Source: Rheinheimera texasensis DSM 17496 (lineage in GTDB: Bacteria; Pseudomonadota; Gammaproteobacteria; Enterobacterales; Alteromonadaceae). Taken from it: 64,000 nt of DNA. The notes beneath the pieces were generated by a model. It saw nothing but the letters and a program-made list of their open reading frames with translations. It was not told the DNA's origin and made no database searches. The position numbers were made by a program, and so were the translations under genes. The first letter of the stretch is position 1. The number at the start of each line of letters is the position of its first letter. This document shows positions 25,462 to 35,055 of the stretch, piece by piece. Location: the NCBI RefSeq assembly GCF_000711985.1, contig NZ_JONU01000008.1, positions 62,001-126,000 on the forward strand, given 5' to 3'.

Positions 25462-27861
25462 TTAGAAAGACATGCGTTGCAAACGCAGGGCGTTAGTGAC
25501 GACCAACACACTGCTACAGGCCATAGCGGCACCGGCTATCACCGGGTTTAACATACCCATGGCGGCGAGCGGGATGCCGACAATATTAAAGGCAAAAGCC
25601 CAAAACAGATTTTGCTGAATATTGCGGTAAGTGGCACTGGCAAGCTGCAAGGCGGAGGCGACCAGCGCCGGGTTGCCGCGCATCAGCGTCATCGCCGCAG
25701 CGCTGACAGCGACTTCTGTGCCAGTGGCCATCGCAATGCCCAAATCGGCCTGCGCCAAAGCCGGCGCATCATTGATACCATCACCGACCATCGCCACCTG
25801 AAAGCCTTGCGCCTGAATATCCGCAATCGCCTGTGCTTTACCTTGTGGTAACACTTCGGCTTGTACATGATCGAGCCCCAACTGCTCAGCGATATAGCTG
25901 GCGCTTTGTTGAGAATCACCGGTCAGCATCGCGACTTGAATGCCGCGTTGCTGCAGTTTTTGCACTGCGGCTTTGGCTTCAGGTTTGGCCTGGTCGGCAA
26001 AGCAGAACAGTCCCAGCAGTTTGGCCTGACCAGCGCAGGTTTCGGCCAGCCAGGACACGGACGCACCCGGGATCTGGATTTGTTCGGTTGGCAGGGTTAA
26101 TCCCAGTTCGCGCATCCAGTGACCAGACCCCAGCACCACAGTGCGCTCGCCGAACTGCGCCTGCACGCCTTTACCGGCCACCACAGTGAATTGGCTGACT
26201 TCGCCAAGTGGTACTTGCTGGATTTGGGCATACTGGACCACCGCTTTGGCCAGCGGATGTTCGCTATGCTGTGACAGCGCATAAGCCATCTGCAGCACTG
26301 TTTGCTGGCTTTCTGCGAAGGCGGTCAATTGCAGCAATTCAGGTTTACCTGCGGTCAGGGTACCGGTTTTATCAAAGACGACATAATCGATTTTGGTCGC
26401 CTGCTCCAGTGCAACAGCGTCTTTGACCAGAATGCCGTGCCGGGCGGCTGTGCCGGTACCGGCCATAATAGCGGCTGGCGTGGCAAGGCCTAGCGCACAA
26501 GGACAGGCAATCACCAACACCGCCACCGCGTGTAAGATGCCTTGGGTCCAGTCGTTTAACACCAGCCCCCAAACCAGCAATGTGAGCAGGGCAATCAGCA
26601 GCACGACCGGCACAAAAATATTGCTGATCTTATCGACCAGTGCCTGGACCGGTGCTTTGGCGCCTTGGGCCTGCTCGACTAACCGGATGATTTTTGCCAG
26701 CATGGATTCGCTACCCACGGCCATGGCTTCGAACTCCAGCAGGCCATCCAGATTAATGGCACCGCCGGTCAGGTGATCGCCAACAGTTTTGTGAAGCGGG
26801 ATACTTTCACCACTGATCAGCGCTTCATCGACATGGCTGCTGCCATTAACCACGATGCCATCGGCCGGGATGCGCTCGCCGGGCAGAACTTTCACTTTGT
26901 CGTATTGTTTTAACGCCGCGGCGGCAACGCGATACCAGCTGCCATCACGCCAGACGGTGGCCGTTGTTGGCTTTAAGTTTTCCAACGCTTGTAAAGCATC
27001 CGTGGTGCGTTTTTTCGCGCGTTTTTCTAAGAATTTACCCAGCAATACCAGCGTCAATACCGCTGCACTGCTTTCAAAATACAAGTGTGGGGCGCCATGA
27101 TGACCGTCAAAGCTGTGCCACAGATAAAGCGACAACCCATAAGCCGCGCTGGTGCCAATGGACACCAATAAATCCATATTGCCGCTTTTTGCTTTTAAGG
27201 CGTGCCAGCCGGCTTGGTAAAAGCGCGCACCAAAATAAAACTGCACCGGCGTCGCCAGCAACCACTGCCAGAAGGCCGGCAGCATCCAGTCGACGCCGAA
27301 TAACAGACCAAACATCGGCAGCACCAGCGGGATGGTCAGCAGCGCAGCGCCGAGCACTGGCCAGCTGTCCTGTTGGTAAAAGGCGAGTTGATTTGGCGCT
27401 GTGCCGCCTGCTTCAGGCCCGTGCCCGGCCCCAATTTCCGTTTCAGCGACAGTTGGCGCCAGCACCAGTTCATAACCAGCGTTTGCCACCGCTTGCGCCA
27501 GACTGTCATCAGAAACGGCGTTGGTTAAGCGCAGGCTGACCTGCTCGGTGGCCAGATTGACGCTTGCGGCCAACACACCAGACACTTTCAGCAAACTTTT
27601 TTCGACCCGACCAGCGCAGGAGGCACAACTCATGCCTTTAACCGCGAATTGCCGTGCAGAACTTTCCAGCTGATAACCTGCTGCTAAGACAGCAGCCTCC
27701 AGCGCCTGAGTGGGGACGTCACCTGTCACTGCCGCCATCTCAGTCGCCAGATTGACACTGGCCTGCGTGACGCCGTCGACCGCACTTAAGGCTTTCTCCA
27801 CCCGGCCAGCGCATGAGGCGCAGTTCATTCCCTTGATTTTTAACGTCGTGGTGATGGTCAT
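25462..27861 (-). CDS. copA: CopA, Cu(I)-exporting P-type ATPase
   Basis: CopA pumps Cu(I) from cytoplasm to periplasm. The 799-residue protein has two N-terminal heavy-metal domains with GMNCASC (Cys14, Cys17) and GMSCASC, eight membrane helices, the transport motif CPC (IACPCALGLATP), the phosphorylation motif DKTGTLT and the hinge GDGINDAPAL. The ATG at 27861 has GGAG eight bases upstream; the upstream open frame contains the CueR operator and is not coding. Operon copA-cueR, read from the CueR-type promoter at 27900-27930. Confidence 0.96.
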   Translation of the reverse strand: MTITTTLKIKGMNCASCAGRVEKALSAVDGVTQASVNLATEMAAVTGDVPTQALEAAVLAAGYQLESSARQFAVKGMSCASCAGRVEKSLLKVSGVLAASVNLATEQVSLRLTNAVSDDSLAQAVANAGYELVLAPTVAETEIGAGHGPEAGGTAPNQLAFYQQDSWPVLGAALLTIPLVLPMFGLLFGVDWMLPAFWQWLLATPVQFYFGARFYQAGWHALKAKSGNMDLLVSIGTSAAYGLSLYLWHSFDGHHGAPHLYFESSAAVLTLVLLGKFLEKRAKKRTTDALQALENLKPTTATVWRDGSWYRVAAAALKQYDKVKVLPGERIPADGIVVNGSSHVDEALISGESIPLHKTVGDHLTGGAINLDGLLEFEAMAVGSESMLAKIIRLVEQAQGAKAPVQALVDKISNIFVPVVLLIALLTLLVWGLVLNDWTQGILHAVAVLVIACPCALGLATPAAIMAGTGTAARHGILVKDAVALEQATKIDYVVFDKTGTLTAGKPELLQLTAFAESQQTVLQMAYALSQHSEHPLAKAVVQYAQIQQVPLGEVSQFTVVAGKGVQAQFGERTVVLGSGHWMRELGLTLPTEQIQIPGASVSWLAETCAGQAKLLGLFCFADQAKPEAKAAVQKLQQRGIQVAMLTGDSQQSASYIAEQLGLDHVQAEVLPQGKAQAIADIQAQGFQVAMVGDGINDAPALAQADLGIAMATGTEVAVSAAAMTLMRGNPALVASALQLASATYRNIQQNLFWAFAFNIVGIPLAAMGMLNPVIAGAAMACSSVLVVTNALRLQRMSF

Positions 27862-27899
27862 ATGATTTGCTCCGGCCCAACCATGGCTTTGATGGCAGC

Positions 27900-27930
27900 A
27901 GGCTAAACCTTGCCATAGTGGGAAGGTCAA
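27900..27930 (-). promoter_or_regulatory. CueR-controlled copA promoter
   Basis: On the minus strand, TTGACC (-35, 27925-27930) and TAGCCT (-10, 27900-27905) are separated by 19 bases (TTCCCACTATGGCAAGGTT), the long spacer typical of MerR-family promoters. Within it, ACCTT/AAGGT arms form the inverted repeat. E. coli PcopA has the same -35 and 19-base spacing and a -10 differing by one base. Confidence 0.88.
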
Positions 27931-27933
27931 TAG

Positions 27934-29082
27934 TTACAGTGAGTGCGCCCCGACAATTTTTGCCAGATCCCAGCGCTGCATTTCATAAAGACGCGAAACA
28001 GTGCGCTCAAAGGCAAAACTCAGCTGACTGGCCTGATACCAAAGCTCGGGCGTGCTGTCGGCGGTGCAGAGCAGCAACACCCCACGCTCATAACATTCAT
28101 CGACCAGCGCAATCAGCCGGCGTGCTTCGTTATCGAGTTTGCTGACAAACACATCGCTGTGCTCGCGCTGATAATTCTCTTCCACGCCATGCAAAATAGC
28201 GGTGGCGCTTTCGGGCAAAAACTGCGGAATATTGGCCAGTGCAATAGCGCGATATTGTCTGCCCTGCTCGGGCTGGCACAGTGCCATGTAGTCAAGCTGA
28301 CTGCGTGGCCCGCTGCAAAGCGCCATGAAGTCAAAACCGATGACGTGTTGATTGCGCCATAAAGCCGGTATCGGCCTGTTGTGCACCAGCACCTGCTCGC
28401 AGGGCTCTACCGGGCCAAAATATTGCTGCGCCTGTTGTGCCAGCCAGTCGGCGGGTTTGGCGATGCCGAGATACCGCCAGTCGGTGGCCTGGCAGCGGCG
28501 ATAATCGATGCCGGCATCCAGGCTTAGTACCTGGCAATGTTGCTGCAGCACATCGATAAAAGGCAGGAAACGCGCGCGTTGCAGGCCGTTTTTATACAAA
28601 TCTTCTGGCGCACAGTTGGACGTGGCGACCAGCACCACGCCTTGTGCAAACAGCTCGCGCCATAAGGTGGCCAGCAACATCGCATCGCCAATGTCGCTGA
28701 CAAAAAATTCGTCAAAACACAGCAGCTGATATTGAGCCGACCAGCTGCGCGCCACCTGCACTAACGGGTCCGGCTCCCCTTGCCGCTGGCGTAATTCCTG
28801 ATGCACTGCCGCCATAAAATGATGGAAATGCAGCCGCAATTTACCTGGTGTAGCGGTCGTGTCAAAGAACCAGTCCATCAGCATAGTTTTGCCACGGCCA
28901 ACCGGGCCGTACAGGTAAATACCCGTACCAGCCTCGCCTAAAGCCAGCTGCTGTTGCAGCTGTGCCAGTGCACTCACCAGTTGCTGCTGTGCCGCATCCG
29001 GCTGCAACTGGCCATTGGACATGGCAGCCTGGTAGCGTTGTTGCAGGCTATCCGGCTGCGCGATTTGGGTTAAAGCTGTCAC
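27934..29082 (-). CDS. Second ZapE/AFG1-family ATPase
   Basis: A 382-residue paralogue of ZapE (10410-11504). It has Walker A YGPVGRGKTMLMDWFFD, the HFHHFMAAVHQEL segment, Walker B LLCFDEFFVSDIGDAM and ATSNCAPEDLYKNGLQRARFLPF, and it ends with the family-typical ERTVSRLYEMQ. Identity with the first copy is spread over the whole length, with a different C-terminal third. The start is GTG with a weak ribosome site (GGAA); an ATG 20 codons in would remove part of the family's N-terminal region. Its stop is four bases from the copA promoter. Its separate role from ZapE is unknown. Confidence 0.88.
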   Translation of the reverse strand: MTALTQIAQPDSLQQRYQAAMSNGQLQPDAAQQQLVSALAQLQQQLALGEAGTGIYLYGPVGRGKTMLMDWFFDTTATPGKLRLHFHHFMAAVHQELRQRQGEPDPLVQVARSWSAQYQLLCFDEFFVSDIGDAMLLATLWRELFAQGVVLVATSNCAPEDLYKNGLQRARFLPFIDVLQQHCQVLSLDAGIDYRRCQATDWRYLGIAKPADWLAQQAQQYFGPVEPCEQVLVHNRPIPALWRNQHVIGFDFMALCSGPRSQLDYMALCQPEQGRQYRAIALANIPQFLPESATAILHGVEENYQREHSDVFVSKLDNEARRLIALVDECYERGVLLLCTADSTPELWYQASQLSFAFERTVSRLYEMQRWDLAKIVGAHSL

Positions 29083-29106
29083 TTATTCCGCTTTATATTC
29101 AGCTAT

Positions 29107-31146
29107 TTATTCGCTGGGGCCTTTACCAATATAACGCTCCAGCCACTGACCAAATTCGTGATACCAGTAAATTGAGTTTTGTGGTTTTAAGATCCAGTGA
29201 TTTTCGTCCGGAAAATACACCAGCCGCGCATCGACGCCTTTGCCTTTGAGCACGCCGTACAGGGCTAACCCCTGCGTCACCGGCACGCGATAATCCTGTT
29301 CACCATGAGTGATCAGCATCGGGGTATTGAAGTTTTCCGCGAACATGGCCGGGCTGGCTTTCAGCACGTTGTCTTTGTCTTTCCACGGTGAACCGGCATA
29401 AGCATAAGTGCGCATTAAAGTACTGTCGGAAGCAAACTGTGCCATCAGGTCATAAACGCCGGCGTGATTGACTAAGGCTTTGTATTTAGTGCTGTGGCCG
29501 GCTATCCAGCTGACCAGATAACCGCCATAACTGCCACCGGCTGCGGCGACGCGGCTTTCGTCGATATAACCGCGGGAAGTCATGTAATCGATGGCCGCTT
29601 CGCTGTCAAAAAACGGTTTAGTCGCATGGTCGCCATGAATGGACGCAGTGAAAGCCTCACCAAAGCCGGTCGAACCATGGAAGTTCGGCATAATCACCAC
29701 ATAGCCCATTGCAGCAAACACTTGCGGGTGCCAGCGCGTGCCAAAAGCGTCGTTAAATGCACCGTGCGGTCCGCCGTGTAACAGGCTCAGCAGTGGCCAG
29801 CGTTTATTCGCGTCAAAGTTGGGCGGGAAAATCACAAACATCTGGATCGGTTTGTTATCCGAGCCCGGATACGTCATTTCTTCAACTTTGCCCCACTGAG
29901 TATTTTGCTGCAGCGCCGTGTTGATTTGGCTGATTTGTTTTAAAGTGCGGCTTTTATTGTCGAGCAGGAAAATCTCCGGCAACTGGCTGATGCCATGCTG
30001 CACCAATGCAAACTGCGCCGGTCCTGCGACCTGCACCTGTTCATTAGTGGCCTGGCGCAGCACTTGTTTCACCGGGCCACCGGCGGCCGGCACGGAAAAC
30101 AACGACACCCGCGCTTTGTCTTCGGCGAGGAAATACAGCATCTGGCCGTCTTTGCTGAAGAACCACTGCTGTGGCGACAAATCGATATTGCCGGCCAGCA
30201 CTGTGGCGGTTTTAGCACTGAGGTCAAACCGCGTCAGTTTGACATTGTCATTGCCAAAATCGGTGCGTTTTTGTGCGCCGTACAGCAGGCTGCGTCCGTC
30301 CGGGCTGAACACCGGTTTGCTGTCATCGGCCGGATTGGCTTCGGTCAGATTGACTGCTTTGCCACTGCCGTCGGTCGGCACTAAATACACGTCATAATTT
30401 AAGCTGTTATACGGCGGTTTACTGCTGACTGCACTCAAGGCCAGCTGTTTGCCGTCTGGGGATAAATCAAATTCGACGCCACCGTCCAGGCTGGTCCATT
30501 GTGCCCAGCCCGGTGTCAGCGCCTGCACGTCACCAGTTGCGATGTCATAGGCAAAAAACTGCGTAACTTTGTCGTCGGTGAGGAAATGGTCCCAGTAGCG
30601 GTAAATGCGGTTTTCGCTGACTTTGGCCGAATGTAGTGGTTTTTTCTCATCTTTCAGCAGCTTAAAGTCACCGGCAAAGCCCGCCGGCACTTGCGCACTG
30701 AACAGGATTTTTTTGCCATCCGGGAAAAACTGCGGATTGCTGACACTGACCGGCAAATCTGTCAGCTGGCGGGCTTCACCACCGCCTAAGGTCAGCAGTT
30801 GCAACTGGTTTTGCTCGCCATCGCGTTTGGAAACAAATACCAGCTGGCGGCCGTCCGGGCTCCAGGCTGGCTGATTGTCAGCGGCCGGATGGAAGGTCAG
30901 CTGGGTTTGCCGGCCGGAACCCAGTTCCAGCAGGTGCAAATCGGTATTACTTTTATTCTTGGCCAGGTCATAGCGGTTCAGGCTAAAGACCGCGCGCTGA
31001 CCGTCCGGCGACACCTGCATACCAGCTGGTTTTTGCACCTGATATAAGTCAGTTGCGGTCAGTGGGGCGGCAGTACTGGCGTGTAACTGAGCGGTAAAAC
31101 CAAGCAAAACCGCGGCAACAAAACTGATCTGTTGAGGTCGGTACAT
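29107..31146 (-). CDS. Secreted S9-family prolyl oligopeptidase-like peptidase
   Basis: A 679-residue exported serine peptidase of family S9 (dipeptidyl/acylaminoacyl peptidase group). A signal peptide (YRPQQISFVAAVLLGFTA, cleavage near HAS-T) is followed by a beta-propeller with several PD40/TolB-like repeats (SPDGQRAVFS, WSPDGRQLVFVS, FFPDGKKILFSA, SPDGKQLALSA, FSPDGRSLLYGA) and a C-terminal alpha/beta-hydrolase domain. The catalytic triad is Ser539 (GGSYGGY), Asp618 (GEQDYRVP) and His650 (DENHW). The ATG at 31146 starts the signal peptide directly; an ATG 12 codons upstream is possible. Likely a periplasmic peptide scavenger. Confidence 0.92.
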   Translation of the reverse strand: MYRPQQISFVAAVLLGFTAQLHASTAAPLTATDLYQVQKPAGMQVSPDGQRAVFSLNRYDLAKNKSNTDLHLLELGSGRQTQLTFHPAADNQPAWSPDGRQLVFVSKRDGEQNQLQLLTLGGGEARQLTDLPVSVSNPQFFPDGKKILFSAQVPAGFAGDFKLLKDEKKPLHSAKVSENRIYRYWDHFLTDDKVTQFFAYDIATGDVQALTPGWAQWTSLDGGVEFDLSPDGKQLALSAVSSKPPYNSLNYDVYLVPTDGSGKAVNLTEANPADDSKPVFSPDGRSLLYGAQKRTDFGNDNVKLTRFDLSAKTATVLAGNIDLSPQQWFFSKDGQMLYFLAEDKARVSLFSVPAAGGPVKQVLRQATNEQVQVAGPAQFALVQHGISQLPEIFLLDNKSRTLKQISQINTALQQNTQWGKVEEMTYPGSDNKPIQMFVIFPPNFDANKRWPLLSLLHGGPHGAFNDAFGTRWHPQVFAAMGYVVIMPNFHGSTGFGEAFTASIHGDHATKPFFDSEAAIDYMTSRGYIDESRVAAAGGSYGGYLVSWIAGHSTKYKALVNHAGVYDLMAQFASDSTLMRTYAYAGSPWKDKDNVLKASPAMFAENFNTPMLITHGEQDYRVPVTQGLALYGVLKGKGVDARLVYFPDENHWILKPQNSIYWYHEFGQWLERYIGKGPSE

Positions 31147-31331
31147 AGATATAATTCCGGGCTGAATAATTGCCGCTAGCATAGGTGAAGCAGCACGGCC
31201 TTAGCAACAGCGTAGGCACGGCGCCGGCGACGGCTGAGATTGAATGCCGGGAAAAACCGACAGATGAGATCTGTAGCTGGTTTTTTCCCGTTATACTGCC
31301 TTGATTTCAATTGATTGGATGGTGGATGTTG

Positions 31332-32336
31332 ATGAAATTCAGATTGTTAAGTCTTGTGCTATTCACGTCAGGTTTCGCCTGCGCCCAAGCGGCCGAAGTC
31401 AATGTTTATTCTGCACGCCAGCAGGAATTGATTAAACCTTTGCTGGATAAATTCAGTCAGCAAAGCGGGATCAAAGTGAATTTGATCACCGGCAAACCAG
31501 ACGAACTGTTAAGCCGGATGCAAAGTGAAGGCCGCAATAGTCCGGCAGATTTGTTAATCAGTACCGATGTTGGCCGGCTGTACCGGGCGCAACAATTAGG
31601 TTTGCTACAGCCGCTGCAATCCAAAACCCTGGAGCAGGCGATCCCGGCCACGTTACGCGACCCGGCAGGTCATTGGTTTGGTTTAACCACCAGAGCGCGG
31701 CCCATTATTTATGTCACCGGCAAAGTAAACCCGAAAGATCTCAGCACTTATGAAGATTTAGCCTCGCCAAAATGGCGCGGAAAGATTTGTATCCGTTCAT
31801 CCGACAATATCTATAACCAATCCATGCTGGCCGGCATGATTGCGGTGCTGGGTGAGGAAAAAACACAGGCCTGGGCCAATGGTCTGGTGAAAAATTTTGC
31901 CCAGCCGCCCAAAGGTGGCGATCGGGATCAGATTAAGGCCGCTGCGGCCGGTGTCTGTGATATCGCCATTGCCAATACTTATTATCTGGCGGCGATGTTT
32001 GATGATGCCAAAGATGCTGCTGCAGCAAAAGCTGTGTCCGTGTTCTGGCCGAATCAGCAGGACCGTGGCGTACATATCAATATCTCAGGCGCAGCTGTTG
32101 CCAAATATGCGCCCAATGCCAAACAAGCGGCCCAATTGCTGGAATACATGACCGGGGCTGACGCTCAGGCCTGGTACGCGCAAACCAACCATGAGTATCC
32201 GGTGGTGCAGGGTGTAGCGCGCAGCAGCGTGTTGCAGGGTTTTGGTGAATTCAAAGCCGATGCGTTGCCGCTGGTTAAATTAGGTGAACTCAACCAGCAG
32301 GCGATCCAGATCATGGATAAAGCCGGGTGGAAATAA
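31332..32336 (+). CDS. Ferric-iron-type ABC transporter, periplasmic binding protein
   Basis: A 334-residue extracytoplasmic solute-binding protein of the FbpA/FutA (family 1) type. Signal peptide MKFRLLSLVLFTSGFACAQA, then VNVYSARQQELIKPLLDKF, the classic iron-binding-protein opening. Conserved tyrosines near the C-terminal half (IANTYYLAAM) match the Fe(III)-binding Tyr pair. With the permease and ATPase genes downstream it forms a complete importer. The ATG at 31332 is chosen; an ATG two codons earlier is also possible. I saw no clear Fur box upstream. Confidence 0.9.
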   Translation: MKFRLLSLVLFTSGFACAQAAEVNVYSARQQELIKPLLDKFSQQSGIKVNLITGKPDELLSRMQSEGRNSPADLLISTDVGRLYRAQQLGLLQPLQSKTLEQAIPATLRDPAGHWFGLTTRARPIIYVTGKVNPKDLSTYEDLASPKWRGKICIRSSDNIYNQSMLAGMIAVLGEEKTQAWANGLVKNFAQPPKGGDRDQIKAAAAGVCDIAIANTYYLAAMFDDAKDAAAAKAVSVFWPNQQDRGVHINISGAAVAKYAPNAKQAAQLLEYMTGADAQAWYAQTNHEYPVVQGVARSSVLQGFGEFKADALPLVKLGELNQQAIQIMDKAGWK

Positions 32337-32361
32337 CACTGAGCTGCGCCTGAAGCCGCCG

Positions 32362-33984
32362 ATGAAAGCATCTCCGTTCTGGCGCCATCCGCAGTGGTGG
32401 CTGTTGCCGGCATGCCTGCTGCTGCCGCTGTTGGTGGTTTATGCCAGCTGGGGGCAGTTTGACGCCAAACTGTGGTCGCATCTGACCACCACTGTGCTGC
32501 CGGATTATCTGCTGAACTCGCTGCTGCTGGCGGCCGGTGCCGGGGGGCTGGCCGCGTTGCTTGGCGCGTCACTGGCCTGGCTGCTGCATTTTTACCAGTT
32601 TCCCGGTCGCAGGTTGTTTCAACTGCTGCTGATCCTGCCGCTGGCGCTGCCGGCTTATATCATCGCTTACAGTTACACCGCTTTACTGGATTTTAGTGGC
32701 CCCTTGCAGCAGGGGCTGCGACAGCTCACCGGCCTTGGCTACGGTGATTACTGGTTTCCGCAGGTCCGCTCCGTTGGCGGCGCCATCTGTTTATTTGCGC
32801 TGGTGTTATATCCCTATGTGTATTTATTGACCCGTGCTTCACTGGCCGGTCAGAGCCCGCGCTGGCAGGAAGCCTGTCAAACTCTGGGCGTCAGCCGGCG
32901 GCGCTATCTGGGGTCAGTGTTATTGCCATTGACCCGACCGGCGGTGTTCGGCGGCATGGCGCTGGTGATGATGGAAGTGTTCGCCGACTATGGCACAGTG
33001 CAATATTTTGGTATTCCGACGCTGACCACCGGCATTTTCCGCACCTGGTTTGGCATGAATGACCGCACCGGTGCGGCGCAGCTGTCGTCGTTGCTCTGTA
33101 CTCTGGCCTTAGCACTGATGTTGTTGGAACTGTACAGCCGGCGTCAGCTGCGGTTTTATCATACCGGACAGGCCGGCAAGACGTTGCAGCCTCAGCAGCT
33201 GAAAGGTGTCCGCGCCTGGCTGGCGACCTTCTCGGTGAGCCTGGTGCTGTGGCTGGCGTTTTTCTGGCCGGCACTGGCCTTACTGGTCTGGAGCCTGGAA
33301 ACACCGGCGGCCTGGCTTTCGCTGGATTATCTGCAGTTGCTTGGTAACAGCCTCAGTCTGGCAGCGCTTAGCACAGTGCTGCTGCTGGTGGTTGCTCTGG
33401 TGCTGGTGTATGGCCTGCGGCAAGGCCTGCCGGCCTGGCAGCAGCTCCTGATCCGGCTCAGTGGCCTTGGTTATGCCGTACCAGGCACCGTCATTGCGAT
33501 TGGCGTGATGTGGCCATTAAGTGTATTCGACAACTGGCTTGACCTTTTTATGGAACAGCAATTTGGCATTCGTACCGGGTTGTTATTGTCTGGCACTGTG
33601 CTGGCGTTGCTGCTGGCTTATCTGGTGCGATTTCTGGCGGTGGCCATGCAGGCGCTGGAGTCTGGCATCAGTCAAATCAAACCCAGTATGGATCAGGCCG
33701 CGGCCAGTCTCGGCTGTTCACGCACGCAGCTGCTGTGGCGTTTGCATTTGCCATTACTGAAAACCTCGTTATGGACCGCCGCTTTGCTGGTATTTGTTGA
33801 TGTTTTGAAAGAATTGCCGGCCACGCTGTTATTGCGGCCGTTTAATTTTGACACGCTGGCCGTGCGTACCTTTGAACTGGCCTCTGATGAACAGCTGGCG
33901 GCCGCAGCGGTGCCGGCGCTGACCATAGTGCTGGCTGGTCTGTTGCCGGTGATTTTGCTGAACAAAGCGGCACTGAAAAGCTGA
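32362..33984 (+). CDS. Ferric-iron-type ABC transporter, fused permease
   Basis: A 540-residue FbpB-like permease made of two fused halves of about six helices each. Each half holds an EAA-type loop that contacts the ATPase: EACQTLGVSRRRYLGSVLLP (about residue 175) and QAAASLGCSRTQLLWRLHLP (about 455). This duplicated arrangement is typical for Fe(III) and thiamin importers. The ATG at 32362 lies 25 bases after the binding-protein stop and has a poor ribosome site. The ATPase gene follows after 24 bases. Confidence 0.92.
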   Translation: MKASPFWRHPQWWLLPACLLLPLLVVYASWGQFDAKLWSHLTTTVLPDYLLNSLLLAAGAGGLAALLGASLAWLLHFYQFPGRRLFQLLLILPLALPAYIIAYSYTALLDFSGPLQQGLRQLTGLGYGDYWFPQVRSVGGAICLFALVLYPYVYLLTRASLAGQSPRWQEACQTLGVSRRRYLGSVLLPLTRPAVFGGMALVMMEVFADYGTVQYFGIPTLTTGIFRTWFGMNDRTGAAQLSSLLCTLALALMLLELYSRRQLRFYHTGQAGKTLQPQQLKGVRAWLATFSVSLVLWLAFFWPALALLVWSLETPAAWLSLDYLQLLGNSLSLAALSTVLLLVVALVLVYGLRQGLPAWQQLLIRLSGLGYAVPGTVIAIGVMWPLSVFDNWLDLFMEQQFGIRTGLLLSGTVLALLLAYLVRFLAVAMQALESGISQIKPSMDQAAASLGCSRTQLLWRLHLPLLKTSLWTAALLVFVDVLKELPATLLLRPFNFDTLAVRTFELASDEQLAAAAVPALTIVLAGLLPVILLNKAALKS

Positions 33985-34008
33985 TCCCGCCGCGTGGAGA
34001 ACCTGTAA

Positions 34009-35055
34009 ATGTTAACAATCAAACAGCTGGAACTGCATTACGGCGATACACGGGTCGTACAGGATTTCAGTCTGGCACTGGCCACAGGCCAGATTGGCTG
34101 TCTGCTGGGGCCTTCCGGTTCCGGCAAAAGCTCGGTATTGCGGGCCATTGCTGGTTTTGAGCCCCTGACGCAAGGCGAAATCTGGCTGGGGGATTCGATC
34201 GTCAGCTCGGTAACTGTGCAGCTACCGCCGGAGCGGCGCAAAGTCGGGATGGTGTTTCAGGATTATGCGTTGTTCCCGCATTTAACCGTGGCTGGCAATG
34301 TCGGTTTTGGCCTGCATCAGCTGCCTGTGGCTCAACGCCGCCAACGGGTCATGCAGATGCTGGAGCTGGTCGGTTTGACTGAACTTGCTGATCGCGCCGT
34401 GCACCAGCTGTCTGGCGGACAACAACAGCGGGTGGCATTAGCCCGTGCGCTGGCACCGGCGCCGGCACTACTGTTGCTGGATGAGCCTTTTTCCGGGCTG
34501 GATGCCGATTTACGTGACGCGCTGGCCCGCGATATCCGCCAGATCCTGCAGCACGAAGGCATCACGGCGTTGCTGGTTACCCATGATCAGCATGAAGCTT
34601 TTGCCATGGCGGACCAGCTCGGGGTTATTGTGCAGGGCCAGCTGCAGCAGTGGGGCAGTGCCTATGAACTCTATCATCAGCCGGTCAACCGTTTTGTCGC
34701 CGAATTTATCGGCGAAGGACATTTGCTGTCAGTCTGCCGGGAACCTGCCGGTGATGTACGGACCGCATTAGGGGCGCTCCCCGTGGAGGCCCCCTCAGAT
34801 GCATGTTGGTTGTTGGTGCGTCCGGAAGACATTACGCACGATGATGAGAGTTTGCTGAAAGCGCAGGTGATCAGTACCGCGTTTCGCGGCAGTTGTTATC
34901 ACTACGAATTAAAACTGCACAATGGCGAACTGCTGAGTTGCCAGCTGCAAAGCCATCATTGTCATGCGGTGGGAGAATGGATTGGCATCAGAGCAGAGCT
35001 GGCTCATTGGGTGTTTTTTTCTGACGCAGGTTCGAGAAAATGCAGTTTCAGATAG
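34009..35055 (+). CDS. Ferric-iron-type ABC transporter, ATPase
   Basis: A 348-residue FbpC-like ATPase. Walker A GPSGSGKSS, Q-loop VFQDYALFPHLTV, signature LSGGQQQRVALARAL, Walker B LLLLDEPFSGLD and switch THDQHEA are all present; a TOBE-like domain (about 265-345) follows. GGAG lies eight bases upstream of the ATG. The last 52 bases overlap the 3' end of the convergent solute-binding gene. Confidence 0.93.
   Translation: MLTIKQLELHYGDTRVVQDFSLALATGQIGCLLGPSGSGKSSVLRAIAGFEPLTQGEIWLGDSIVSSVTVQLPPERRKVGMVFQDYALFPHLTVAGNVGFGLHQLPVAQRRQRVMQMLELVGLTELADRAVHQLSGGQQQRVALARALAPAPALLLLDEPFSGLDADLRDALARDIRQILQHEGITALLVTHDQHEAFAMADQLGVIVQGQLQQWGSAYELYHQPVNRFVAEFIGEGHLLSVCREPAGDVRTALGALPVEAPSDACWLLVRPEDITHDDESLLKAQVISTAFRGSCYHYELKLHNGELLSCQLQSHHCHAVGEWIGIRAELAHWVFFSDAGSRKCSFR

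Noticed and set aside
26964-27539. A 191-codon plus-strand frame inside copA
   Set aside because: It is antisense to a fully intact P-type ATPase gene and shows only low-complexity Arg/Pro/Ser content.
31147-31331. A Fur box in front of the ferric-type ABC importer
   Set aside because: I looked for a GATAATGATTATCATTATC-like sequence and saw none, so iron regulation is not claimed.
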